DNA of 64,000 nucleotides, taken from NCBI GenBank assembly GCA_034440635.1, contig JAOTON010001579.1, positions 107,818-171,817 of the forward strand, read 5' to 3'. The position numbers and the translations under genes were made by a program. Positions 10,423 through 21,940 of this stretch are shown piece after piece. The notes below the pieces were generated by a model, which was given only the letters and a program-made list of their open reading frames with translations, ran no database searches and was not told the origin of the DNA. Numbering within the stretch: position 1 is the stretch's first letter; the number at the start of each line of letters is the position of its first letter. Source of the DNA: Lepas anatifera (taxonomy: Eukaryota; Arthropoda; Thecostraca; Lepadidae).

Positions 10423-12942
10423 TTAATAAGTTTCTGTTTACACCATGTAAGTTTCAATCGTATCCTCCTTGTTAACCTTAAATTACCTGGAGGCAGCGAG
10501 CGCATGCGCCTTGGGAAGCAGCGACACCTCCAGGTAGTATCCCACTCTCCTTCACCCTCATCCATCCTAATCCGCAGTCAGGTCACACTGAAATTCAAAC
10601 AGCTTCTAAACACATTCTCGCTTCGGCATCACAACACAGGACCCACCTTCCGTTCCTCGGGCTCAGTCATCGATGTCGTCTGCAGTAACTGCGGCCCGGA
10701 GCAGACATTCACACTTGAGCGTGCCGGGACGCTTCACTCAGACTATAGTCCGCACAACTGGACGCGTGCGAGCTTCCGTTTCCCGGGTTTTCGACCGGCG
10801 GCACGGAAGGTTGCATCTCGGAACTGGAGACGAGTGGATGTGAGTGTGCTGAATCGGCGGCTTAGTGATGTGGACTGGAGTCCAGTATACTTCAGTCAGT
10901 GCCCAGCCGAGCAGTGGGACTATTTCCTAACCGTAACGAGACCAATACTGGATGCAGTTGCCCCAGAGAGGCGGCGTCTCGTGCGTAACCCGACTGCCCC
11001 GCCCATCACCGATGCCACAAAGGACCTGATGGCGCAGCGCCGGGCAGCTCTCCGCAATGGAAACCGTGACAATTACAAGGACTTGAACCGGCGTGTGCAG
11101 TCGGCGATCAGGGCTGATACTCGCAGTGCGATACACACGCATCTCACTGAGCACGGCCCGGCCGCCTTCTGGCGGAGTGTGCGTCCAGTTGTGGGTTCCA
11201 AGCGAAGTGCTGCGTCGACTCCTAGTGCAGATGCCGACGCACTTAATACGTACTTTGTAGAGGCCGGTGTCAGAACTGCTAGGACTATCGACCGCTCAGG
11301 GCCCCCACTTCCGGTGCGATTGCCGCGTGTGTTTACTGGCTCTTTTAACCTGCGTCCGATAACACCAGATGGGCTTAGGCGCGTTGTGTCTAGGATGCGC
11401 AACAGTACGGCTACCGGGTCAGACGGACTATGTATGCGTTTTATTAAGATGTGCTTTAATTCTCTGTGTCCCGTCATCACTCACATAGTGAACACCAGTC
11501 TAGTCACTCACACCGTACCTGATTCATGGAAACTCACTATAGTCCATCCGATCCAAAAGTCTCCAAAATCGACGGAGCCCTCCAACTTTCGACCTATCTC
11601 CATTCTCACCACTATTGCCAAAATCACCGAGCGTGTTGTTTTTGAGCAGCTCTTCCATTATTTTACTGTTCATGACTTGTTCTCGACGTCTCAACACGGT
11701 TTTAGATCAAATCACTCTACAGAGACCGCTCTTTTAACTGTCACTGACAACATTTTCACCGCAATTGACCACCGCCATGTCACGCTCTTATGCCTCTTGG
11801 ACTGCTCCAAGGGATTCGATTTAGTACCTCATGACAAGCTTATCGCGAAACTGCAGATGTACGGCATTAACACACCTTGGTTTGAAAACTACTTGACTAA
11901 TCATTACCAGCAGGTTCAAATTCCAAATTCCTTCGGTTCTTCAGCTTCATCTCTTCACAACGGTTCTCACATTCGGTCTCGGCCACTTCTGAACCCCATG
12001 GGCACATTCCAGGGGTCTGCCCTTGGACCCTTGCTCTTTTCTATTTACACCAATGACCTTTCATTGTATGTAGACAACAGTAAAATAGTACAATACGCCG
12101 ACGACACTCAAATTCTACTCTCCGGGCCACCTCGCAATCTCGGCAATCTCATTCTTACCATGGAAAACGACCTGGCACAACTATCACACTGGTTCAGCCA
12201 TAATGGCATGAAAATCAACGCATCAAAAACACAGTTCATCGTGCTAGGTTCCCAGCAGATCATTCGACGACTCCCTCCTATCACTTTAAACTTCATGAAC
12301 ACGGCTATGTCAGGGTCATCATCAGTGAAAAACCTGGGGGTAGTCTTTGACCAGTGTATGACTTTCACCGACCACGTGGATGACGTCACGCGGCGCTGCA
12401 CGGGAATGATGCGCGGACTGAGCCACATACGGCACTCTGTCACAGAGCCGATAATGGTAACGCTGCTGCAGGGTCTGGTGCTCTCCGTTATTCGCTACTA
12501 CATAAGTGTTTATGGCGCGTGTTCGGCAACACAGATCCATAGATTGCAGAAACTGATCAACTTTGCCGCAAGAGTCATCTCTGGTAGACGGAAGTTTGAT
12601 CACATTAGCGATGTTATCACGACACTAGGCTGGTTGAGGGCAGAGCAGCTATATAAGTATCACTGTTTGACCACACTGAAAAAGATTTTAATGACAGGAG
12701 AGCCTCAGGTGATTGCAAGTGCCTTAACATCCAGGCATTCAGTGCATGGCCGCAATACGCGGCAGTTCTGCCAACTACAAACGCCCATGATTAGAACGGA
12801 GGCAGGTAGGAAACGATTTTTATATTTGACCGTGTCTACTTTTAATGGCCTACCATCTAGTGTCCGAGATGCGCCAACCATCGGTGCATTCAAAGTCAGG
12901 TTGAAACAGCACCTTCTTGAACAACAGGCAGATGAGCGATAG
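10276..12942 (+). CDS. LINE ORF2 (endonuclease remnant + reverse transcriptase), 888 codons
   Basis: A retrotransposon polyprotein fragment that would copy LINE RNA by target-primed reverse transcription. The first ~60 codons read through the upstream MITE, so the Met at 10276 is not the natural start; LINE sequence is recognisable from about 10450-10580. The order is as follows. The C-terminal end of an APE-type endonuclease has GPTFRSSGSVIDVVC, then SDYSPHNW where the family has SDH. A linker follows. The RT has SNFRPISILTTIAKITERV, QHGFRSNHSTETALL, LLDCSKGFDLVPHDKL, GSALGPLLFSIYTNDL and the catalytic YADD (codons at about 12094-12105). A thumb/C-terminal region ends FNGLPSSVRDAPTIGAFKVRLKQHL. 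The RT palm motifs are intact and uninterrupted, unlike the neighbouring LINEs, so this is the youngest copy here. Loss of the 5' endonuclease and the His-to-Tyr change make autonomous activity unlikely. Confidence 0.88.
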   Translation: MRCFVDIVRAKDVALLLIDIYREYLERRALQSRWKNRRGGTVGPPPLRVLISFCLHHVSFNRILLVNLKLPGGSERMRLGKQRHLQVVSHSPSPSSILIRSQVTLKFKQLLNTFSLRHHNTGPTFRSSGSVIDVVCSNCGPEQTFTLERAGTLHSDYSPHNWTRASFRFPGFRPAARKVASRNWRRVDVSVLNRRLSDVDWSPVYFSQCPAEQWDYFLTVTRPILDAVAPERRRLVRNPTAPPITDATKDLMAQRRAALRNGNRDNYKDLNRRVQSAIRADTRSAIHTHLTEHGPAAFWRSVRPVVGSKRSAASTPSADADALNTYFVEAGVRTARTIDRSGPPLPVRLPRVFTGSFNLRPITPDGLRRVVSRMRNSTATGSDGLCMRFIKMCFNSLCPVITHIVNTSLVTHTVPDSWKLTIVHPIQKSPKSTEPSNFRPISILTTIAKITERVVFEQLFHYFTVHDLFSTSQHGFRSNHSTETALLTVTDNIFTAIDHRHVTLLCLLDCSKGFDLVPHDKLIAKLQMYGINTPWFENYLTNHYQQVQIPNSFGSSASSLHNGSHIRSRPLLNPMGTFQGSALGPLLFSIYTNDLSLYVDNSKIVQYADDTQILLSGPPRNLGNLILTMENDLAQLSHWFSHNGMKINASKTQFIVLGSQQIIRRLPPITLNFMNTAMSGSSSVKNLGVVFDQCMTFTDHVDDVTRRCTGMMRGLSHIRHSVTEPIMVTLLQGLVLSVIRYYISVYGACSATQIHRLQKLINFAARVISGRRKFDHISDVITTLGWLRAEQLYKYHCLTTLKKILMTGEPQVIASALTSRHSVHGRNTRQFCQLQTPMIRTEAGRKRFLYLTVSTFNGLPSSVRDAPTIGAFKVRLKQHLLEQQADER

Positions 12943-13172
12943 TGATTTGTCAATGGCGGTGTCCCAGGCGAATCCATGTTTAACGTGCAGTGTACGATGT
13001 AATTAATTTATATGAAGGATGTATGTGGTGGTGCTGTGAATGTGATGCGATGTATGAGTGTCTTTTATGTCCTTAACAACGTTTTAAATGTCTGACTCGA
13101 GATGAAGAATAGCCGTCAAATGATGGAATCATCTCATGACGTGAAATACAAATACAAATACAAATACAAATC
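10450..13172 (+). mobile_element. 5'-truncated LINE with (AAATAC)n tail
   Basis: Body of the LINE that encodes the 888-codon frame, plus ~200 bp of 3' untranslated sequence and a terminal (AAATAC)n-type tail at about 13143-13172. The minus-strand LINE at 28.6 kb ends in the same tail type, so both belong to the same broad clade. No target duplication was identified. Confidence 0.82.
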
Positions 13173-13320
13173 CTTACCGTGTCCTTCCATAGTCTTCATC
13201 ACTTCACGTTCATTACGACGGCGGCGCTTGAAAATTCACCATATGTGTGGAAGTGTTCGTACCAACTACAATACAATAGATGAGGTGTAGCTGTGCCTTT
13301 TAAGGTGCAGGGATAGCACC
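13173..13320. repeat. short dispersed repeat shared with 39.84 kb
   Basis: The ACTTCACGTTCATTACGACGG segment through ATATGTGTGGAAGTGTTCGTA is repeated at 39839-39893. Both copies lie next to AAATAC-type tails, so this may be a LINE/SINE 3' end. Confidence 0.5.
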
Positions 13321-14600
13321 AGGCCTACCACTCGGAACATCCCGGAACATCCCGGACTCAGAACATTCCGGAACATCCCGGACTCGGAACATCCTGGAAC
13401 ATCCCAGAACATCCCGGACCCGAAACATCCCGGAGCATCCCGGACTCGGAACATCCCGGAACATCCCGGACTCAGAACATCCCGGAACATCCCGGACTCG
13501 GAACAGCTCGGAACATCCCGGGCTCGGAACGTCCCGGAACATCTCGGAACATCCCGGAACGTCCCGGAACATCCCGGACTCAGAACATCCCGGAACATTC
13601 TGGACTCAGAGCATTCCGGAACATCCCGGACTCGGAACATCCTGGAACATCCCAGAACATCCCGGACTCGAAACCTCCCGGAACATCCCGGACTCGGAAC
13701 AGCCCGGAACATTCCGGACTCAGAACATCCCGGAACATCCCGGACTTGGAAATCCCGGAACATCCCGGACTCGGAACATCCCGGACTTGAAAAATCCCGG
13801 AACATCCCGGACTCGGAACATTCCAGAACATCCCGGAACATCCCGGACTCGAAACATCCCGGAATATCCCGGACTCGGAACATTCCGGACTCGGAACATC
13901 CCGGGCTGGAACATCCCGGGCTGGAACATCCTGGACTCGGAACATCCCGGACTCGAAACATCCCGGACTCGGAACATCTCGGAACATTCCGGACTCGGAC
14001 CACCTCGGAACATTCCGGACTTGGAACATCCCGGGACATCCCAGACTCGGAACATCCCGGAACATCGCGGACTCGGAACATCACGGAACATCCCGGACTC
14101 GGAACATCACGGAACATCCCGGAACATCCCGGACTCGAAACATCACGGAAAATCCCTCAACATTCCGGACTCGGAACATCCCAGACTCGGAACATACCGG
14201 AACATCCCGGACTCGGAACATCCCGGAACATCCCGGACTCGGAACATCACGGAACATCCCGGACTCGAACATCACGGAACATCCCGGAACATCCCAGAAC
14301 ATCCTGGAACATCCCGGACTCGAAACATCACGGAAAATCCCTCAACATTCCGGACTCGGAACATCCCAGACTCGGAACATACCGGAACATCCGGACTCGG
14401 AACATCCCGGAACATCCCGGACTCGGAACATCACGGAACATCCTGGAACATACCGGACTCGAAACATCACCGAGCATCCCGGAACATCCCGGACTCGGAA
14501 CATCCGGGACTCGGAACATCCCGAAACATCCCGGACTCGGAACATCCCGGAGCATCCTCGGAACATCCCGGTACATCCCGGACTCGGAACATCCCGACAA
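13321..14600. repeat. GGAACATCCC/GGACTC composite minisatellite (~1.28 kb)
   Basis: A tandem array built from 10-bp GGAACATCCC units and 6-bp GGACTC units. The commonest arrangement is 10+10+6 = 26 bp, with many local reorderings. Stop codons are rare in most frames, so long open frames appear on both strands (up to 283 codons on minus and 305 on plus). They consist only of rotating MFRDVPSPGCS- or RNIPEHPGTSRT-like peptides. They are composition artefacts, since 26 is not a multiple of three. Confidence 0.93.
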
Positions 14601-14897
14601 GATGGCGCTGCTTTGATTTCTCGACATTTGTTAGCCTTGCACCGAGTTTGCACAAATTTTTACAGCGTAGTAGCGAATTTCATGGTTATATGGAAAAAAC
14701 ATGATTACACCACACACGGCTCATCAATCATGGTCAATCATCATGCACAATTTTCTAACATTTCGATGTTAGGTCACTCAAGGACATTGACCTATGGTGT
14801 CGGAATACGATACATTCCCTAAAATGTACGCTTGAACTGGTACCTTAGCAACTGCTCGGCGGAAATTGAGGCTTTGGCCTTTCCTCATTGCCTTTTA
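14601..14897. other. no recognisable feature
   Basis: Unique-looking sequence between the minisatellite and a family-G element. No domain-bearing frame and no repeat match. Confidence 0.3.
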
Positions 14898-14901
14898 TCA
14901 A

Positions 14902-15918
14902 CACGCGCCCCGCTAGGGGGGCGAAATTCGCCCCCCTCCTGGTTTTCCACAGATAACGCAAAAATCGAAGAGACGCAGAACAATGACATTTACAGTACCT
15001 TATTCCTGATCAATTTACGCCTCTCACCAAATTTTTGAGGTCAGGTCATGTCAGATCAAGGAGGTATCCAAGGTCAATCGACCCGACCTCAAAACCTAAA
15101 ATTACGAGTTTGAAGCGGCACCTAAGGAGCATCAGCCAACCGATTAATTTGAAACTTTCACAATATTATGAGACTATTAGGGTCTACAAATCTGTTATCT
15201 CAGAATTTTGATATTGTTGACCTAAGGTGGGTTCAATTTTGTGGTCACCCCATTATAAGTCTATGGAGAAAAATAAAAAGGGCCCGTTTTCGGTAAATAA
15301 GGGATAGATAAAGCTGAACATGCTGAAACAGTGTATTTTTACCACGATCTTGACCATTAAGTTAAATTTTTGACCATCTGACTTCTCAAAGGTCATATCA
15401 GGTCACAGGAGCATACTGTGATTGTTTTACCAATAACTTCTCACTGAATTAAGATAAAGCTCCCATTTTGCCTGCATTGTGCTTATATTGTCACGAGGAG
15501 TCGATTGATATGAAGCATGACAATACCAGGTCACCTTGTGACCCTGACCTAGCTCGATGTCAGGTCATTTTCACAATTTGTCCTAGCAAGGCCATAGTAT
15601 ATATCATTCCATTTGCCATGATGAGAGGAATCCAATGATGCATAAGTATTTTCTCTAGCTCTGCTGAGTAAAAATCTAGAGGGGAAAACGTACACTGCCC
15701 TGTTGTAAGCCTATGGGACCTTATTTGACCTATGCTTACCTCAATATTGACCTGACATAAAAATACTACGCATAATTTATTTTTGTCTCGTCAAGAGCTT
15801 TCGAACAACGTCCGTAATCTTTATTTAGCTTTCCTGGGAAATGAAATACGGAGGGGGACGAAATTCGCCCCCTCTCCCAGCGGGGCGCGTCATGCCAGGG
15901 ACCCCAGCGAGGCGCGTG
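14902..15918 (+). mobile_element. TTAA-target MITE, family G, copy G1
   Basis: A ~1017-bp element with inverted ends CACGCGCCCCGCT...AGCGAGGCGCGTG. The duplications have decayed (TCAA left, TAAG right). The subterminal GGGGGCGAAATTCGCCCCC palindrome is at both ends. The interior has TGACCT clusters (15030-15085, 15530-15570) and matches 32655-33668 in inverted orientation along its length. Non-coding. Confidence 0.85.
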
Positions 15919-16764
15919 TAAGAATTGCGTACCTGTTTCATTCAAGCTGACGTCATTTGACCAAAACGTTGAGGGAATAAACTTGAAAATGTTAGTATTA
16001 CTTTGACCCAGTGTCGGATAAACTACAACACTGGGGAGGGGGCTAGAGAGCTCGAGCCTCCTCCGCCATTGCCTCGGAATAGCCTTCTGCTATGTGTCAA
16101 CTATAGACATAGGCGGCGGAACGGGGGGGGGCACCGGGCACCGTTCCCCCTTGGGCGGATCAGGGGGCACCGCCATTGAGGTGCCCCCTTAAATCAGCGA
16201 AGATAGCAATGAAGCGGCGCTCGGTCCGGGCTTTCGGAAAGCTTTGAGTTTGTATATGTTTTCACAGATCCACAGAGTTTGACAGCAAATTCACTCTTTG
16301 GGTTTTCCTCAGATAAAAAATATCTTCCACATATAATCTTCAGTCTCACTGTGTAATCTTTCCCGTAGCCTAAGTTGGACCGGGACGTGATCACTGGAAA
16401 TGATAGGCGTTGAAATTTGGCCATCGTTGACGACGCATGGGGTCTCAAGTAAATAACTGTCCGGTGTACCAAATACCAGAGACTAACTTCTAACTTTTTC
16501 CAATATAAAGCTGCAGCAGAAGGAGTAAAGCGGAACAAGTTTAAAAAAAAACGTTAGTTTGCTCTTCAAAGTGATCGTCAAATGCAATAACACGCTGAAA
16601 TATACGAATATTTTCCCAAGATGTTTCGACCAGCTCTTTTTTGGGTAAGCATACATGCTGAATAATACCACAGTCAGTGTTTTTTCTAGAATTACTTTAC
16701 ATTAAATATACCTCTATAATAAAAGGTTTTTGTGTAAACTGATCCTCGTTATGATTCCCCCCTA
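15919..16764. other. unassigned DNA with GC-rich MITE end
   Basis: Around 16108-16190 a GGCGGCGGAACGGGGGGGGGCACC motif and an inverse GGTGCCCCC segment look like a decayed hAT-type MITE. The rest has short frames without domains, including a 114-codon minus frame at 16194-16538 that I cannot assign. Confidence 0.35.
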
Positions 16765-17624
16765 GTGGATAGCTCATACAAGTTCATGAATAAACTATAT
16801 CAGTCATTTGCTGGCTTAGGTCAATATTGAGGTCATGACAGGTCAAAGAAGGCGGCAGGCATTTCGAATATATTTTTGGGCTCTAGAATCTGACAGAGGT
16901 GAGTTAGAATCATTTTTAGGCACCATCCGCTTTCTCTTGTCACGGCGAATCGAATGACATGAGCATACTAGGTAAAACTAAAAAAATTATCCGCCCTCAG
17001 GTCAGGTCAAGGTCATTTTTCAAGCTAGCAGAGACAATATGCATATCAATCGCTTCCCAATAGCATGCCAACGCAATTACATCAAAATAAAAGTTTTATC
17101 ATGATTTCATGCAAAGTTATTGATTTAAGTCTGAAAACTGCTGTGACCTCTCGGAGGTCACAGATCGAAAATTGCAACATGAACCTGGAAAGGGGCCCAG
17201 GATATTAAGATTTGGATAATATGAAGGCATTCTCAGCTATATCTACGCAAATACAGCCCAGTTTCTGTTTCCCATTAATTTCCAATGGAGAGGTAATGGT
17301 CCGTACTTGACCTTAGGTCATCGATATGGAAAAAATACCGGAGCATATGTTGTAGACCCGGTGGGCCCATTATGCGGTATAAGTTTCAATCCGATAGATT
17401 CACGCATTTCCTACTTATGCCAACTTAAACATTTTTGGAGATGAGGTCACCTGACTTGCAATGATGACCTAACCTGACATGACCTAGCCTTAAAATTTTT
17501 GGGAAACTTGAGAAATTGATTAAGGATAAGGCGTGCCAAGTACGGCGGCGCTTCGCGCCGCCGTTTTTTCGTGCCACCGGAGAACCCCGAGGGGGATGTT
17601 CAAACACCCTAACCGGAGCGAGGG
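16765..17624 (+). mobile_element. TTAA-target MITE, family B, copy B3
   Basis: ~860 bp, right end GGAGCGAGGG followed by TTAA at 17625-17628. The left part starts within the GTGGATAGCTCATACAAG segment that is internal in the 21941 copy, so the left terminus is lost. The interior has TGACC clusters and a perfect hairpin CGGCGGCGC-TTC-GCGCCGCCG (17543-17563) followed by TTTTTT. Confidence 0.75.
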
Positions 17625-17628
17625 TTAA

Positions 17629-17817
17629 AGTAACAACAGTTTTGCTGACGAGGAAGGTCGGACAATTTCTGACGTTGCTGACGGAGGAGGCAGAGTGATC
17701 AACCATTTTCTGAAGTTTGCAAACAAGGGGGAGGGGTCCAAGCACCCCAGATTTGACTGACGTCATATCTGAACAGCTCCTGATGGCTGACCAACGTATG
17801 TCTTAAACTTTCAGTCA
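17629..17817. other. short unassigned spacer
   Basis: Sequence between two transposons with no feature I can name. Confidence 0.3.
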
Positions 17818-17825
17818 TCACATGT

Positions 17826-18078
17826 TATTCACGGATCCAGGGGGCTAGAGGGCACTTTTCTCCATCGACCCTCGTCGACCCCTGAAATGATCACTGCACC
17901 TGCCTAAACTTTCGGCCCCCTCCCCCAATGCGAGTATCGGCGCCCTCACGATAGGATTTGGAGAAATATAAAAACACGTGATAGATTTTTCCGACCAAAA
18001 CTGGCGCCTCCCGGTACAGATCGCACCCCCTGACCATGCCACCCCCCCTCCTCATCTGCAATTCTGGATCCGCCTTCG
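17826..18078. mobile_element. hAT-like MITE with 8-bp TSD
   Basis: Flanked by TCACATGT at 17818-17825 and 18079-18086. The termini carry the GGATCCAG motif in inverted orientation (TATTCACGGATCCAG left; CTGGATCCGCCTTCG right). Internal C-runs are typical of GC-rich hAT MITEs. An exact 8-bp duplication is the hAT signature. Non-coding. Confidence 0.75.
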
Positions 18079-18086
18079 TCACATGT

Positions 18087-19342
18087 CATTGGCTGTATCA
18101 CGAAGAAGTTTAAAGGAAATGTGACATCGTAGTACGTAGTTTAGCTGGGGTGGATTTCGGGGCATTATTTATTGCAAATAATCGACTCGGTGCCCTTCAA
18201 CTCTAATCTAATCTTCTGTCTGCTGGAAAATGGCAAATACGTATTATTTCATATAAATAATTTCCTTTCATAGAGGTAAACCACCTCCAGATCCACGTGT
18301 CGCCAGTATCTGGTAATGTTTTGTGCTAGATCTTTTGTACTTGCGCCAGGAATGAATCGAATGAACAAATTAAACATTTCTAGCTAAACTATACTATCGG
18401 TAGCGCCCAAAGTGACGTTCGAGACCTGTTCAGCTACGGTTTTAGCCGACCCGCACCGTTCTCTGATGATTTCAGAACACACCTCTGAGCACTTCGACCA
18501 TACTCTATAACTTAACTATGCCAAAGACTTCCGTCGTCTGAAGTAGTTTCGATAAAGTTCCTCGATTTTGTATCAGCGTCCTCCCACGACCCCTCCTATC
18601 CTTCCACCATTCCTTCAACTGGCAGATCCAGGGGAACTGGGCAATTATCCCCTGACCCCCCCATTTTCACCGGTTTTCTAAAAAAAGCTTATTGTTCATG
18701 ATCTTAGACCCCGTTGCCCCCCCCTCTTCCCTCCCCCACCGTCAGTCCAACCCTAAAAATCAGTAGCTACTCATAACAGTCTTCCTTTTATCTAAAATTC
18801 ACCATTGCCAGCCCTTGACCCCACTTGTGGCGTCGCTTGGTACCTCAGGCCCACTAAATTTGGCCTCATCCGAAAGCTGAGTATTGGAAGTCTTGATCTA
18901 ATTGCGGGAATACGACTACTGATAACTGGTTTAGTGACGCTAATTAGCTAATAAGAAACATAACATCACCCATGTCCACGATATTCAAAGTGAACAAATA
19001 TATTCCACACGTTAATATTAAAGCTGGAAAATAAAAAAAGCTATATAAAACTCAGACATATCCCGTGATGTCGACAAATGCTTCGGGTTCAAAATCAGCA
19101 CCCGCAGCTTTGCCCACCGGGCATATCACATACCGAACACATTAAGAAAAAACTAATGTGTTTCCAATGCTATCGACACTGCATACCAAACACCTCACTC
19201 ATACGTTCACCCACATTCAGTAACACCTCATACTCATGCCCCCTCCCTCAGTTCAACGGCAGGCACATGTAAACCACCCATATCTTCACCACCACACATG
19301 TAAGTTTTATAATCCGCCTCGTGACTCCTCCCCGTCCATGCG
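18087..19342. other. unassigned DNA with one decayed hAT-like end
   Basis: No gene. CTGGCAGATCCAGGGG near 18618 and the C-runs to 18740 look like a worn hAT-type MITE without a visible duplication. The rest is AT-rich unique-looking sequence. Confidence 0.35.
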
Positions 19343-19346
19343 TTAA

Positions 19347-20126
19347 AGGGAGATACGCGAAAAAATTATTGGCTAGATCAAAAGGTCACAAAAAGTTGTT
19401 TCAGAAGCCCTATTCTCACTTTTGCGAATGCGGCCTGCAAATGCCTTAAAATTTATCTCAAAGTCAACATTTCTAGACGACTTTACTGGTACACCTCTTA
19501 TCGATATAAATGACGTACCCCCGGCCAAGACTATCAAATTCTCTAAAAAAACCGGTGCCATTTTTCCTATGCAGTGACTTGAAAGTTAAAACTATTAAAT
19601 AAAAAGCTACTTTAAAAAAGGTACAGCCAAAAATAATATTAAAACAAAAATATAGGAATTTTAAGAAATCAAAATTGACCAATCAGAACGTACAGCCACC
19701 TCATAGGGGGTCACGTGACCTTTCTGACGCAAAAGATTTGTCATCCTGGGGCTGAAGCAGAAATCGACTCAAGACCCGAGGTACGAAACGGCTGAAGACT
19801 TGAGTAATTATGTTTTTTCTCCGTTTCGAGGGCAAACTAATTCATTTTGTATTTTTTTATAGGCTTTGTAAAATTAATTAGAATACAAATACAAGAGAAC
19901 AGACATTCTTATTACAAAAAACATTATTTTTCACTTTTAAATAGTTTTCGAGAAGTAAGTGATGGGTGAAGGTTTCGGCATTACATCGGAACTGTTAGCC
20001 TATTTCGATAATAAGTGAGTGGCCGCCCAAAATTTTGCCGAAGATACAAAAATAATTGACAGTTTCGTTATCAGGATTTTTCAAATAGCAAGAACCCATA
20101 ATAATAATTATTTGGCGTATCTCCCT
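19347..20126. mobile_element. TTAA-target MITE, family F (T2-like)
   Basis: A 780-bp element with TTAA at 19343-19346 and 20127-20130. With the duplication, the ends read TTAAAGGGAGATACGC and the exact inverse GCGTATCTCCCTTTAA, followed inwards by a looser inverted AAAATTATTGG / ATAATTATTTGG. AT-rich interior with no protein-coding frame. It shares only the TTAAAGGGA terminus with family E. Single copy in the window. Confidence 0.85.
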
Positions 20127-20130
20127 TTAA

Positions 20131-21936
20131 CTCGGCTTTAGTATCGACCACTGTGCCCCGCTCACCTCTGTGCCTCCGGGGCATGTAACTGCGGGCGGAT
20201 GGCGGCCGCTGATTGGTGGAGGCGCGTTCACTTGCATTGCCAGAAAATCATCCTGGAAAAAGATTATGCCGTAAAGCATGCACTAGGAAATTTATTGTCA
20301 AGAACATTGTTAAAGATTTCAGCCTAACTTTGTTCTCTACCGGCTTGATTTGTTCCCTCGATTTATCGAATTCTGCTCTCTGCACAGGCGAGACGGCGGT
20401 AGAATCAGCACAGGCTAGCCGGCGGTAGAATCAGCACAGGCTAGCCGGCGGCCGAGCTCGCTGAACAGCGTCCATATAGATTTCTTCTGAATGGGAGGAA
20501 CGGGACCCAGCCCGAAGGTAACCAAAGGAGCGATGAGGAGGGGCGTTTGAGGCATAAAACTAATAAGTGCCTGACGAGCCATAGTTAATTACGGCTGGCG
20601 GAGAGTGCGAAGACACTCCGCCACTTCGTCCTATAGAGAATAGAACATGCTGCTTTGCTCCATGTTGGATGGGTGAGGAGGCACGAAACTTGAATCAGGA
20701 CTCCAAACTTAACTTCACCTGTTTGACGCTATATCCTGGGCGCTGTATAACCTCAAGAGGTTTGTGCGACCGAAGCCCAAATAACTAACTAACTGAGTCT
20801 ATACCACGAAAGCTAACAAGATACTATGGCGCAGGGGTGAAGCATTGTGAACAGTTCCAGGGGAATGATTCTGGTCTAACCGATGGAAACTTTGCTGAGC
20901 GGAGGGGGAGGGCATAGGACTCCCCCTTCTGTTCCTATGTCTATGGTTATTGGTGGGTACTCACTTAAGGCGCCGACACCAGGCACTAAAACATTCGAAT
21001 CTCACCAAGCCTGATCATAGTAACTGCGGCACTCAAAACACAGGCTCACACGTCACAACTCGCAGGTGCCTCCACACTTCCTGGACTCCATAAAAACACT
21101 GACGGGAAATATGACCCATTCGCCGTCTCTCTCTCTGGCCAATCAGCGCTCAGCTCAGCCGTCATCACAGTATCGCCTGAGGCTGCATCGGCTGCCAGAG
21201 CGCGATTGGTTGACCTTTGTCCCCGCGGCCCTTTTGTCGGCGCCGAGAAACGCTGTTGAGAGGGGCCGCTGCCTCTTTGAGATTTGCCGCCTGGAGAGCC
21301 GACAACCCTGCGCTTGGCTTCAGATGTATAATGTCAGATGTACCGACAACCCTGCGCTGTTTGGCTGATGGTATGCGCTGTTTGGGGTGCGTTGCAGCGT
21401 GGTTGACTTCTCTTGTTATTCCTCTTTTGAATTAAGCCTATTCTGAACAATAAAGCCCAAAAAAAACTATGATGCGGTGTCTTTTGAAAACGACTTGAAA
21501 ATAACTATAAACTTGCCTGATTCTACTGCGGTAAAAATCCCTGGAATAACAGAATAATAGCCACAATAATAAATTTTACATGTGGAATAAATCGCGTCAA
21601 CGTGAATTCAGGCAATGGTATGAGCCACAAAATTGCAGGCGGAAAATTTTAAATATTATTACTACTTTACATTGACCCTGGCCCCCCCCACCCCCCTGAA
21701 ATGACTGAAATGGCCCTCTGATATGTCGCTCCCATCTCTCACCCCAGAGGGGAGTATCGGCCGATTTGAACGGCGGATCGGCGGATTGAAATATCGGCGG
21801 ATTGAAGTCATGGTAGGATTTGAACCAACCTGGCAGGTTGTGCAGCCCAAAAGCGCCCCCCCCAACCATGTGCCCCCAATCGGAAATTCTGTCTCCGCCT
21901 ATGACTGAACGGATCAGCATTCCTGCAATTCACGCT
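20131..21936. other. unassigned DNA with small tandem duplication
   Basis: A 29-bp unit (GGCGGTAGAATCAGCACAGG...) is tandemly repeated at about 20391-20455. The 20700-20800 part ends in AACTAACTAACT and has a SINE-tail look (CTGTATAACC...CGACCGAAGCCC). Frames at 21066-21435 have no domain. 21680-21880 has GGCGGAT/ATCGGC short repeats. No host gene can be supported. Confidence 0.35.
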
Positions 21937-21940
21937 TTAA

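Noticed and set aside
13266..14704. Long open frames (283 codons on minus, 305 on plus) as a repetitive protein gene
   Set aside because: They lie within the GGAACATCCC array, overlap on both strands and rotate frame because the 26-bp unit is not a multiple of three. No signal, domain or splice context.
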